A program made the translations under genes and the position numbers. Under the pieces are notes generated by a model, which ran no database searches, was not told the origin of the DNA, and was given only the letters and a program-made list of their open reading frames with translations. Positions 1-10,176 of a stretch of DNA of 64,000 nt are shown here, in pieces (the first letter of the stretch is position 1; every line of letters starts with the position of its first letter). This DNA is from Myrmaecium sp. VS I D KN 1 (taxonomy: Eukaryota > Ascomycota > Dothideomycetes > Valsariales > Valsariaceae): contig JADQAV010000009.1 in the NCBI GenBank assembly GCA_019775845.1, forward strand, positions 248,001 through 312,000. Reading direction: 5' to 3'.

Positions 1-2
1 GC

Positions 3-224
3 ACCATCATCCAGAACCTCGGGCCGACGACACGATCATCAGCGGAAGGAGGAGAAGGAGCAGGGGGAGAAGATGCGGTGCAGCGTGCGGGTCGCCGCGG
101 CATGCACACCGCCGCCGGCGCGTATTGGAACAATGAGCGCGATGGCATGTGGAGCTTTAAGTATGAGGGTGGCGAGGCGAAGGGCATGGATGTGGTGATT
201 AGTGTCATGTGGATTGCGATATGA
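3..224 (+). CDS. Tctex-type dynein light chain, 3' end only
   Basis: This open frame runs in from the left edge and ends at a TGA at 222-224, giving the last 73 residues of a protein. The C-terminus has the pattern of Tctex1/DYNLT light chains: a GMHTAAGAYWNNERDG stretch matches the family's HTASSCYWDxxTDG strand, followed by an MW-F-Y-E strand and a final hydrophobic DVVISVMWIAI strand that ends on the family's AI dipeptide. Just before it lies a Gly/Glu-rich insertion, as often seen in fungal members. Tctex light chains bind the dynein intermediate chain and cargo on cytoplasmic dynein. The start and any introns are outside the window, and an intron between the IIQNLG part and the Gly-rich part cannot be excluded. 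It converges on metR. The family call rests on pattern memory of the C-terminal strands. Confidence 0.7.
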   Translation, partial: TIIQNLGPTTRSSAEGGEGAGGEDAVQRAGRRGMHTAAGAYWNNERDGMWSFKYEGGEAKGMDVVISVMWIAI

Positions 225-253
225 GAGGGGAAAGGGGGGAGGGAGAAGGTGAT

Positions 254-268
254 GGGGGGGGGGGGGGG
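254..268 (+). repeat. G15 homopolymer
   Basis: Fifteen consecutive G residues lie about 30 bp after the stop codon of the dynein light chain gene. The run would fall in its 3' UTR and could favour a quadruplex structure or replication slippage. Confidence 0.9.
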
Positions 269-849
269 CATGTTGTTTCTTTCGTCGGGAGTGAGGGTGG
301 GGAAGGAAGGAGAGAGGGATGAGGAAGGGAGGTGTTGTTTTTGGATGTGCACATACACTCTTATACCTGTAGGGTACCGTATATGCCTACTAGTATTTTT
401 GGTTTCTTCCTCTTTTTGGAAAGAGGGCACGTGGACGTTCATTCCCTATTTCTCCTTTCCCCGCTCGGAGGATGTGATACTACCACCTACCCGTTCACTT
501 AACTAACCACTTCCTCCACCCAAGGTAGCAGGTAAAGTAGGTAAGGTAGGTAGTACTTATAGCGAACCTCGATCCTCTTTTACATTAAATATGATAAAGA
601 AGAGAATCTATAAGCTCTAAAGCTATATATATATGGCCATATTATCCTATATCATCTCGAATTTCTACTTCGATATACCTTCTTCCTCTTCTTCCTCTTA
701 TACCAGACGGGGGACCTTATGCTGCGTAATCGAAGTGGGCACGTGAGGAGTACAGGAAGGAGATGATATGAACCGGAAATGAACGGAACGAGGCGAGACG
801 AGTCATGACTTCCTATCTGCACCACATCATGACCAGAAAAAGATGATAA

Positions 850-868
850 GATAGGATAGGATAGGATA
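850..868 (+). repeat. GATAG pentamer run
   Basis: Nearly four copies of GATAG in tandem, within the convergent spacer 3' of metR. Confidence 0.8.
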
Positions 869-921
869 AGATAGATACAGCACCCACAGCACCGCAGCAA
901 GCGCCGGCGAAGATAGAGATA

Positions 922-922
<1 letters not shown>

Positions 923-952
<30 letters not shown>
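923..952 (+). repeat. TACATA hexamer, five perfect copies
   Basis: Five head-to-tail copies of TACATA, followed by TATATC. This is an AT-rich microsatellite in the metR 3' flank. Confidence 0.9.
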
Positions 953-954
<2 letters not shown>

Positions 955-1186
955 TATCGCCTGACCACACACACGTATATACAAGCACACGTTGCTTCTC
1001 CACTTTTGACAAAACTAAACAACGAATTGATGATATTGAAAGGGACCATTGCCGCCGTCCGTCGAACCACGATTGAAAACTAATCGACCCTGTGCCACCA
1101 GACCAGAAGGAGGAAGAGGAGACGACGAGGGATGAGGATGGAAGGTGACGATGGATGGGGAACAGAGAAAGAGAAGAATAAAAAGG

Positions 1187-2292
1187 CTACGCGTCCACAG
1201 ACGCAGCAGCAGCAGCAGCAGCGGCGGCGGCGGAGGTAGTAGTACCCACGCCATCAGTGCGCTCCGAGCTACTCCGCGCCTCCGCGTTCTCGGCGGTGAA
1301 CTTGCGGTACAGCTCGGTGATGTCGCTCTTGCTGCCGTTCTTCTCCGTGATCAGGCTCTTGAGCCACTTGTTCTCCATCTCGAGCTGGGCCACCTTCGAC
1401 TCCAGCACCGTCACCTTCTCCGTCATCTCCTTGGCCGTCTTCTCCAGCGCCTGCTCCCGCTGCTTCTTCTTGATCCGGAACCGCGCGCTCGCCGCCGTGT
1501 TCCGCCGTCGCTTGTCCTCCTCCGCCGCCAGCCGGGAGAGCTCCTCCACCGACGGGCTGCCCTGGGGCTCCGAGATGGAGTCGAGCTTGCGCTTGGTGCC
1601 CGTCGCCGGACCCGTCGAGCTCGACGTGGGAGAAAGCGCGGTTGTTGGCGAGGGAAAGTTAGGCAGGCTGAAGGCGTTGGCCTGCGTGGCGGGTAGGGGA
1701 GCGGTCGAGGCGTCGGGAAGAACGTTGGTAAAACCGGTGTATTCCGGGAACTGAAACTCGCCTGCATCAATCTTTCATTAGCATGATGCCAGGAGAGAGG
1801 TGTACCAAGAGTGGGGAAAGGTGCGTGGGCTTTCGCCAAGGACATGGCTTTGTCACGGGTAATTGCGTGCTTGAGCCCCCTCTTGAGTGAAGTCCGACGA
1901 CGCCAATGACCATACAAAGCGCATAACAAGGAAAGTGAACATGCAGAGAAAGATGGATGGAGGACAGGGATGGAGAGTCAAGGAAAAGAGCGTCACCTAC
2001 CATTCAAGAAATCCATCGGTTTGGCAGCATCTTGCTTGAAGGATGATGCGTTCTGACGTCGGCTTCTCTCTTCCTGCACTGGATCGTACTCGACTGGAGG
2101 CGGAGGGATGTCCGTGATCTCGCCTCCCATGTCGAAGTCGAAGAACTCGGTGTTGGTGAAAAGGGCGAGGTCATCGTCGATGTTCAGCCCATCCTGGTTG
2201 TGCGCGGCCAGCTCCTGAGCGGTCGGGATGGTGTTGAGATTCGCGATGTAATGCGAGACATTGACCCCCCGTCTACCGCTGTAGCCCGACAT
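1187..2292 (-). CDS. metR: bZIP transcription factor MetR/CYS3, sulfur regulator
   Basis: Two exons on the minus strand, 2292-2001 and 1761-1187 (240-bp intron, GTAGGT donor, GATGCAG acceptor), give 288 residues. The N-terminus (YIANLNTIP, then an acidic ALFTNTEFFDFDMG segment around residues 40-55) matches fungal MetR/CYS3 activators. The C-terminal third carries the bZIP: a basic region with RRNTAASARFRIKKKQREQALE, followed by a leucine zipper with the KWLKSLITEKN end. The protein finishes in a polyalanine tract encoded by a GCN repeat. In Neurospora and Aspergillus this factor turns on sulfate and methionine assimilation genes under sulfur limitation and is itself controlled by the SCF ubiquitin ligase subunit Scon-2/SconB. 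It is divergent from the CENP-N gene. The basic region fits the CYS3/Zip1 branch and differs clearly from Gcn4/CpcA. Confidence 0.92.
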
Positions 2293-2774
2293 GGCTGTCG
2301 AAAGGCCGACGGGGCGAAGCGGTCAGGCAGCGCTGGTGTTGTCGTGCGGCGGCGGCCGGATGAGTCGCAACGGAGGCGATGATGTGATCTTTGCGAAATG
2401 CGACACTCCCGAACCTGAGAGAGCAAAGAAGCGAAGTCGGCGGCCGGGACAAGCGATGATGGAAATCAGAGACCTGATGGCTCGCGTACCTATATTCTCT
2501 GGGGGTGACGGGCGAGGGGTGAGGGAGGTCAGAAGAGAGTGGGAACGGGCGGTGGTTGGTAGTAGTGTTGTGAGTGGATTACTGTACGGGTGCGGAGGAG
2601 AGTGGGAAAAAGCCCCGCGTGTGGGATCTCGAGGGGAGCGGGTTAAGGTTGGGATGGCGAAGCGATCCGGTGGTGGGCCTGACGCCGCAGGGCCCGACAA
2701 TTGCCGACCACGGACGGGATCAGATCAGGACAGCCCAGGACAAAGAACGGACGGATGCGGCGGATCCTGATGGC

Positions 2775-2819
2775 TGACGACTGACGATTGACGGCTTGAC
2801 GGCTTGTTGACGACTGACG
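2775..2819 (+). promoter_or_regulatory. Cluster of six TGACG motifs
   Basis: TGACG occurs at 2775, 2782, 2789, 2797, 2808 and 2815, six copies in 45 bp, all on the plus strand with spacings of 7, 7, 8, 11 and 7. TGACG is the half-site of ATF/CREB-type bZIP binding sites. The array lies about 0.5 kb upstream of the metR start codon. A regulatory role is inference; it could also be an imperfect tandem repeat. Confidence 0.45.
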
Positions 2820-3325
2820 GCTGCTTCGCCTTTGTCAGATCGATTATCTCATCTTCTCTATGACGCCGGGTAACTCAGCAGCAACCCCCTCGGTATCCTC
2901 ACTACCATCTGATGGAATCCACCATGCGTATACAAACACACGATTGCATCTCCGTCAAGTCCAAACGTCTTTCCACCTCGTTGTCCACATTCTGGAATGA
3001 TCATGACACTCGGTGGCCCCCTCTCCCGGTGTCGGCACGCCGTCGCGAAAAAGTCCATTATTCGCCCGTCTACCTCCCCACTTCCAGCCCTAGGGCGACG
3101 CCCCCCCACCTCCCCCCCAAATCCGAAGCGGTCAAAATACCCGCTGGCTTGCTGAGCAATCAAGCCAATCCATGACACCAACACTCGCCGAGAGCTAAAG
3201 GAAGGTTGGCTGATTTGTGTGTGTAACAGCCATTACAAATTTTGCCAGGGCCGCCGTCAGGCCTCAGGCATTTGGCGCCTAAGGCACTTAGAGCGTAAGG
3301 TATACAATGAGTCTAAGCGAGCAGT

Positions 3326-3342
3326 ATATGCCTGAGGCATAT
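3326..3342. repeat. Perfect 8-bp inverted repeat ATATGCCT-G-AGGCATAT
   Basis: Two 8-bp arms flank a single G. Related GCCTCAGGC and GCCTAAGGC palindromes lie at 3261-3269 and 3278-3284, so the region 3255-3360 is rich in variants of one short palindrome. It may be a protein-binding site cluster or the remnant of a small inverted-repeat element. Confidence 0.6.
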
Positions 3343-3703
3343 ATTTATGGCTTATGCCTTCGTCGAACTATACTGTGAGATCACTCGTTCTGGGATACTC
3401 ATACTGTTATTAACATTCATTTTCAATCACATCCAGATATATTCTGGAAGTGTTGTTCTCACAGAGGAGTGACAAAGGCAGGCTCTGGATCGCCAGTCCC
3501 TTTGACCGGAGCACAGGCCGCGCTCCCGGCCGACGACAACTATCAACAACAACATCAACAAGGGTTTGTGATTCTCCCCACCACCTTCCAGCGCTCTATA
3601 CAATTCGCGCCGGACAACGCGGAGACACTTGCGCCGGCCACCAGACGCATTCAATGTAGTCCCACGCCATTCCTAAGAATCCAACTTTCAACGAGGCGTA
3701 CAG

Positions 3704-5177
3704 ATGTCTCGCCGAACCCAGCTCGCCCTCCCCAGCAATGCCGCGCTGTCGCACACGCTCCGCATCCCCTCCAACAGCCCCGATGCCTCCAAGGCTCTCT
3801 CGAAGCTCTCGCGCGCTTCCTTGATCGACCTGGCGCTCACCTGGCTTCAACCCTCTCACCGCTCGCTATGCGAACCGTTCATCCGGACCGGAACGCCGGA
3901 AGAGGATGAGGATGAGGACGAGGACGAGGAGGATATGCCATATCTGCCCGCGCGGTCTGTGGAGGAGCTGGAGGAGACGTGGAAACAGCTCGCGAGCCGG
4001 AGCGGCGGGCGGAGGGAGCTGGTCGAGCGCATCCTGGAGGGCGACTGGAGACACGGCCTCACGCTCTATCAGCTCGCCATGGCGGAAACGCGCTACCTGC
4101 TCGACCACCAGACGGCGTTCAAATGGGCGGCGATGCGCCTTTCCTTGCTCCATGGCGACGAGCAAGCGCATGCCAGCTCGTCTGCGGATCAGCATCTCCC
4201 ACGCTTCCACGCGCAGACCTTCCTCCTCAATCTTCATCGGCACCTCTCGCCTGTTCTCAAGGCCCATTACTACCTCACCCGCATCAAGTCCTTGCCCGTG
4301 ACCCTCCTTCGACTGCAGTTCCACGACACGCCGTACGGCGCGCAACGGTCGTCGCGCGCAGGCTCCGCCACAATCGCTCATGCCTTCACCAACGCCAAGT
4401 CCATGTTCGTCATGTTCCCAGACGGTTCGCCATACGTGTACCTGTCGCTAGCAACGGGAGCGGGATCAAGTTCCAAAGTCGACGGGCTAAGTCTCCGTAA
4501 CTTGGTCACCGAGGTACGTTACCTCTCGCCCCCCAATCCTCCTCCAGATGCTAACACACTTAACCCAGGCCATCTCCAAAGCCCTATCCCGACCCGGCAT
4601 CCGCCACGCCCTCAAATCCGCCGCCCTCTCCGCACGGCTCCTCAAAACCATGCTGACCCTCCGCGGTCCCGGACGCAGCAACGCCGCCGCGGGCGGGTGG
4701 AGCATCTTCCACGACTCCTCCTCCTCCTACCCCAACGCGCTGGACTTCAGCAGCAGCTCCACCGCCTATCCTCCGTCCGCGCAGCCGGGCGCGACATCCC
4801 CCGCATCCGCAACCCTCGCGCGCAACAAAGCGCTGGCTGAAGGCCGCTTCGGCGCCTCGGCCCTGGAGCTCGATGGTTGCGGCCTCGAGCGCCTCGACGT
4901 GCGCGTGCGCGATCCGTTTCCGGACCCCCGTCCTCCCGGCGGGAAGGGTGAGAAAGCGCACGTCTCGCGGGCAGCGGATCCTGCGAATCAGACCACCGAG
5001 CCGTGGACGCCTGATGTTCGTATTAGTTTCCAGGGCGCCCATGTGTTTGCGGGTCTGCGCCTGCTGGTTGAGGGCGGCGTGATCGATGGCGCGCGCTTGC
5101 CCGGGTGGATGACGGGGGAGGCGGGGATTAGTGTTGGGGTTGTTGAGGGGGGGAAGGTGGTTAGCTCGGGGGGGTGA
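3704..5177 (+). CDS. CHL4: Kinetochore protein CENP-N/Chl4/Mis15 family
   Basis: Exons 3704-4513 and 4569-5177 (55-bp intron with a CTAAC-like branch) give 472 residues. The N-terminus (SRRTQLALPSNAALSHTLR, then LSKLSRASLIDLALTWL) is the usual opening of fungal Chl4/CENP-N proteins. It is followed by an acidic run (about residues 65-78), a helical domain with TLYQLAMAETRYLLDH, and the C-terminal part with RVQFHD-like LRLQFHDTPYG, a FVMFPDGSPYVYLS strand and a late VRISFQGAHVFAGLRLLVEGG strand. In yeasts this protein belongs to the constitutive inner-kinetochore network and pairs with Iml3/CENP-L at centromeric chromatin. It is convergent with the JmjC gene. The assignment is from overall pattern, not one catalytic motif. 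Confidence 0.82.
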
Positions 5178-5832
5178 TGCCTTCAAGTTGTTGTAGGGTG
5201 TGGATATACCCATGGGAGTTTTGGGGTTGATTTGGACGGGCGTGTATGCCGCTGTGATGTGAGGCCGTTTTGATCTCCCTACAGCTGTAATGACAACAGG
5301 AATATGCCCTACTCCTTTTTGTACCTTATTCCTGGTCTCTGGTACTACCTGCCTGATCCGACTCCCACGCCGCGAATGTTTTCCCAACCGTGTGTTCTCT
5401 GTTTGATCCCGTTCTTTCCCTTCCCGATTTACAGGGTCGCGCTCGAGGTCGTTCTTTACATCGGTCCTCCTGCCCTCCTGCCTTCCTTCCTCGTCCGGCT
5501 GAGAGATGTGCAAGGGCTCACGCATTCACAAAGCACACAGCACACGCCTTCGGGAGCGAACCGGCGGAGGCCATGGTGGTTGAAAACGGCCCGGTGGCGG
5601 CTTCTTGCTTGTTACGTAGCTTTGCAACCTCATCATTCGCATCTCTTAAAAAGTGTCGAGTAGTCAAAGTAGTTGATATTCGCCACGACACCTCTTGAAC
5701 AAACTACCTACAAGCCTACAACAATAGGCAACGCACACATCGCATCCGGCAGGGGTATCTATAAACACACCCACCACATCTACAGTATCCACCACTGCAC
5801 CAACCGCCACATCCAAGCATCCTCCCATTCCA
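5178..5832. other. Convergent spacer, CENP-N / JmjC genes
   Basis: This 655-bp stretch between two 3' ends has no credible gene. Some open frames cross it only as extensions of antisense shadows. It presumably contains both polyadenylation regions. Confidence 0.7.
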
Positions 5833-8800
5833 TCACCGCCGCTTCGGCGGCCTACCCCTGCGCCGCGATCCACCTGCAGATGCACGGCGCGCAGCCGGCG
5901 TCCCCTCCTCCTCCTCCTCACCACCATCCTCACTCCCACTATCCGTCAACTGCACCACAGCACCCTGCTCCACGGAGCGGGACCCCGCAAGGGGCGCCGG
6001 ACCGCGCCCATTATTCACAGCGGTAAATCCATTGCTCGCCGCCGGCGCATCGCCCGCCGGTTTCCGCGCCACGATCTTGATTTTCTTCCCGCCACGTCCC
6101 ACGCGCGAGAGGATGGAGGCGTGCGTCGCGGGACTCGCGGCGTGGTTTGCGTTCCCGTTCCCATTCGACACCGGACCGGCGGCGGCCAGGCTGTCGATGA
6201 ACATGTCGACCGAGCGCGCGTCGGAGTCGTCAACGTCTTCTTCTTCTTCTTCTTCGCCCGTCACCCATTCGACCGCGAGTAGCTTGGCGCGCCGGTTTTC
6301 CTCGCTCATCTGCGCGGCGGCCTGGGTGTGTTCCGTCTCGGCGGCGCTGGGCGTGTCGTACGCGCCCTCGGGAGTATCAGCGGGCTTGCCAGCCGCGCTC
6401 GCCCTCGCGCGCTGCGACGTCGAGGGGGTGGGACGGATTTGCGCTCCGGCTGCTGCCTTCGCGCCGCTCGCCCGTCGTTCGCGGCGGCCCACGCGACTGT
6501 CTCTGAAATCGCTCGGGAGCTCCACGAGGCCCTCGTCGTCGTCGTCGCCCGTTTTGCGAGCCAGCCAGGATGAGATGCGGCGGCCCTTCCGCGCGGGCTC
6601 CGGGACATCGCCCGTCTCCGCGTCCGACACGTCCTCGTTCGAGTCGACCAGGATTTCTTCGTATTGCGTGCGCGATTTGCTTTTGCTTCCGGTGGCGGTG
6701 GCGCCGGATTTGAGTGACCCGCGCCGGCGCGAACCGAAGTCGCCGTCATCTTCTACGCGGTACCTGACGCGACTCGGATGGGCCTTAGGTTTGGGATTGG
6801 CAGTATCTGCGGAGCCATTGGAGGGGGGAGGAGCAACGTCGGACTGCAATATGACCCCGTTGACCACACCGGCGCCGTTACCTCGATGTGCTTCCGCCGG
6901 TGATCCTTCCGCAGCCTCACGCTCTTGGAGGATTCGCAAACGCTCGGATGGCAGCTTCAACGTGACCAGCTTCTTTCTTCCCTTCATGGCGGCATATACT
7001 TGGATAAACCGGCCCCTCTTTTTGGCATCATCCAGTAGTTGCTTCTCCTGCTTCTCCTTGAACTGGCGCGTGGCGCCATTCTTCGTCTGACCAGCTGACT
7101 GGCCATCCTGACCCTTCTCCCCCTTCCGCTTCTTCTTCTCGGTCAGCTTGATATGCTCGTCGGCATCTCCGTAAGGCCTTTTCCGTTTCCCACCAGCGGC
7201 TTCCGGGTCAGGATAGTACGGTGTACCCTGAGTGCTCATCGCACGGTCGTCGTAAAACGCCCCTCCAGGTGTCGAGGTGCCGTTTTGCAATTCTGACGTC
7301 TCGTAGTGTCCCCCGATCAGCGACGGATCGATGTACTGAAGATTCGTCCGCGGCAGGTTATCCTCGATGAAGGAGAACTCCATCTCCTCTTCTTCGGGCG
7401 CTCCCGCGGCGACATCCTCGTCGTAGTATCTTTCGTCCAACGTTGGATCGTGTTCCTTGGCCCGATCCGCTTCCTCCCGTCGTCGCTGGAGCCGAGCGTT
7501 ATCCAGCGTCGGGTCACGCGAGCCCCGGATCCAGTTCAGGTTGGAGACGGAAAAGTCCACGAGGGATTCCACGCTCCGAACATCCGCGACCTTTTTGGTA
7601 TCGTGGCCAAGAAGCGTGCCTTTGGGTTCGTAGGGCTTCTGCCGAGGGTCCCGACGGCACGCAGCCCGGTTGCAGATCTTCTGACAATGCGGGCATTTCC
7701 AGTTGTTGTCTTCCATGACCGCCTGCGGCATGATCTCGTAACCCCGGTACAGACTTCCGTAGCAGTACCAGAGATCACAGTACTTGCAGGCTGCCATCTT
7801 CCAGGAAGGATGGTAGTGGAAGCAGACGTGGCATCGTTTATGACTGTCCAGCCAAGCCTTAGACCGCTTCTTCTTCGTCTTTTTAACGTTGCCATGCTCA
7901 TCCACCAGGATTTCCTCCTCTTCCGTCTCGTCATCCGGCGGCGGGGGCTGGGTGATGTCCACCCATGGACGAAGCCTAAGTTGCTCTTGGCAGACCTGAG
8001 CAAGAGTCTTCTTACCAAGATACCGTCGCTCTTCGATGAGCGGTACGGGTGTCTTCTCGGTAACCCCGCCGTCAATCTCGATGACTTGTAGTCTCCATTC
8101 TTCGTATTTATGAAGCAAGTCCTTCCATTTCCATTGCTCCACCCATTTTAGGCCCGAGATGCAACCGCAACTACGACCCATGGCGTAGCAGTCCATGCAG
8201 ACATCATACGGTTCCTCAGTGTTGGTGCCTAGTGCCGTAGTGCAGGACTTGCAGGTCAAGAACCGGTTGAAGATGTTACCTCTACAGTACGCGCAAGTAA
8301 CGTTACTGTCGAACGGAAGGAATTCCGGGTGCTCCCGAGGGCCATCGGGGGCGAACATCTCCGATAAGAGGATCGACTTGTAAAGCTCGAGCAGGCGCTT
8401 GAAATCCCGCTGGACCTGTCGCACCTTGAAGCTGGACCTCAGCAGGTCAGCCGCTTCACCCGCGACTTCGCTTTGCGCCTTGACAGCTCGGAGCAACCCC
8501 GAATACTTGAGGAGGGTGTAATAGACGATGGCCTTATTCTTGTATTGCTCGTCGCGGCACACCATGCGAGCTTTCGGCAACGCCTCGTTGAGAGCCATCT
8601 CGAGTGTTTCGACGGTGGTCCGGTTCCACGCGACTTTCATCGTCCGGGTTCCTCGGTTCCAGACTTGATGGGGTGCCAAGGGGGGGATCAAGATGAAGTC
8701 GCCTGGTTTCTGCTCGACGATGTACGTTTTGAAAGGCGCCCTCTTCCACGCAACGATCTGCGCGAAATGATCTTCGATTTCGATATCGTGGCCTAATACG

Positions 8801-9672
8801 GAAAGCCAGTACTCGGCAACCGTGTGACGATCTTTCGTTTCCGTCATGAACCAGATGGAGGATCCAGGCCGCTCCGGCTTTCCGTCCTCCCCCACTGTTG
8901 TCGAGGCATCGACCATGATGTTCTGTCCTAACGAAGCGCACATCTCGCGATGAGCGGGGGTGTAGGTGCCTTCGTGGCCGATATAACACATGAGATTCTC
9001 CGCCCGCATTTCGGGTGGGAGACTGCTCATAAGATCTCCAGCTCGAGCGATACCGCGTCCCTTGCGTCTCCCAGTGGAAGACGGGCCGTCCTCTTCCACG
9101 GCGCCAGGACCCCCGACTTCTCCGGTCGTTTCGTTCAGGTAGAAGAGACCAGCGGGTATATGTTCCTTAAGTTTGTCATGCCATACAGGAGGGCAATCAA
9201 TGTCCTTAAGGTAGATGCGCTGCCTCGTTTTATCCTTGTAATTGTCGGGTTTTTCGAAGAATTGATCAGCAAGACGGCCCATATTCTTCAGATAGTGCCC
9301 TATCGTCAACGGTAAATTCTCCTTCGCGGTCAGGTTGCGCGCCTGTTCAACTACCCTGTATTAGCACATACAACTTCTCTCGCCTTACTCGGCTGAACAC
9401 GTACTTTTGTCGCCATGATTGTCGCGTAGCCATCTTGGCGTGAACGTCCACGGATCTAGGAGATCGTCAAACCCGTCTATGACCAGCGGTTTGCCTCCGA
9501 TAATGACATGCAACAGGACCAGCTTCTCGAACTGTTCCACCCCTTGCTGCGCGATCATATGACACGATATGCGGTCGACGAACTGGAAGTTCTCCGTCTC
9601 TTCCACCAGCGTCCGGACATCGCAGTCCGGCGGTATCGGCTCGAACGAGGCGCGGGGCCTCTGTGCAGGCAT
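5833..9672 (-). CDS. JmjC-domain protein with 4CXXC_R1 zinc finger and AT-hook
   Basis: Exons 9672-9405 and 9350-5833 (54-bp intron, TAG acceptor chosen by phase) give 1261 residues. A JmjC fold spans roughly residues 190-340, with candidate iron ligands H223, E225 (in HREMC) and H317 (in HQVWN), so the HxE...H set of 2-oxoglutarate dioxygenases is present. A first cysteine-rich region (about 442-486) has CAYC, CKSC, CMDC and CGC. A second (about 595-656) has CHVC, CKYC, CPHC and a CNRAACRR end, matching the zf-4CXXC_R1 family also found in CDCA7. The C-terminal 500 residues are charged and disordered and end in GRPPKRR, an AT-hook. The likely role is nuclear chromatin demethylation or reading; the substrate is not deducible. 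It is divergent from COQ2. Confidence 0.88.
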
Positions 9673-10176
9673 GGCGGCGTCTGGCGACGGGGATGCGCTA
9701 GGAGATGCGAAAACACGGTAGTAAACATCAAGGCCGACAAGTGCAAACGTCGCGCGCTATTCGAATGGTGTGCCAGCGCGCATGGCGTCGCGCACGGGTT
9801 CTACAGGTAGGATTGCACGTGTCCCGGATGCCAAGGGGCTCGAGAGGATCTGAGGCGCCAGCAGTGGGACGGTGTGAGTTCAGATGGGATAAGTAGCAGG
9901 TTGCGGAGAGAATGGGGAAGCTGGGAAAGGCAACGAGACGCGCCGAGAAAGAAGGAAGCGCACGAGCCACATGTCCTGCCGAGCCGACGGAAGTATTCCG
10001 GTCCAGGATGCCAGACATCGGAGGCTGGTGTGCATTTTCCGATGACATTGAGCACCTCCAACCTCCCACACCGCAATCCTCAAGCGATAATCACCCTTAC
10101 GCTCCGCCTACGCGGATAACCTGTGCGGAGAACGCATGTCTCCCTAGAAGGTTGCGATTACGGTCACGGTACGGTC
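9673..10176. other. Bidirectional promoter interval, JmjC gene / COQ2
   Basis: About 500 bp separate the two divergent start codons. No gene is visible. It holds a minimal upstream open frame just before the COQ2 start. Confidence 0.65.
10136..10147 (+). promoter_or_regulatory. Three-codon upstream open reading frame before COQ2
   Basis: ATG TCT CCC TAG encodes Met-Ser-Pro and stops 29 bp before the proposed COQ2 ATG at 10177. If the transcript starts upstream of it, scanning ribosomes would meet it first. Whether it is in the leader is not known. Confidence 0.4.

Larger units (their letters stand above)
225..1186. other. Convergent intergenic spacer with simple repeats
   Basis: This 960-bp spacer lies between the 3' ends of the dynein light chain gene and metR. 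It holds a G15 run, a GATAG pentamer run and a TACATA hexamer run, plus GGTAGGTA-type steps around 525-556. The short open frames are low-complexity and have no family likeness. It presumably carries both 3' UTRs. Confidence 0.7.
2293..3703. other. Divergent promoter region of metR and the CENP-N gene
   Basis: This 1.4-kb interval separates two divergent start codons. It contains a cluster of six TGACG pentamers (2775-2819) and a stretch with repeated GCCTNAGGC-like palindromes (about 3255-3360). Several frames of 60-160 codons are open but have no recognisable domain and look like shadows of GC-rich leader sequence. Confidence 0.65.

Noticed and set aside
1187-1761. Gcn4/CpcA identity for the bZIP gene
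   Set aside because: The basic region RRNTAASARFRIKKKQ and the N-terminal YIANLNTIP segment are of the CYS3/MetR type, not the Gcn4 type.
4584-5525. 313-codon minus-strand frame opposite the CENP-N gene
   Set aside because: Antisense shadow; the sense strand carries the conserved second exon of the CENP-N family protein.
6032-7090. 352-codon plus-strand frame inside the JmjC gene
   Set aside because: It is antisense to the disordered C-terminal region of a clear gene; its Ser/Arg-rich composition follows from the GC-rich codons on the other strand.
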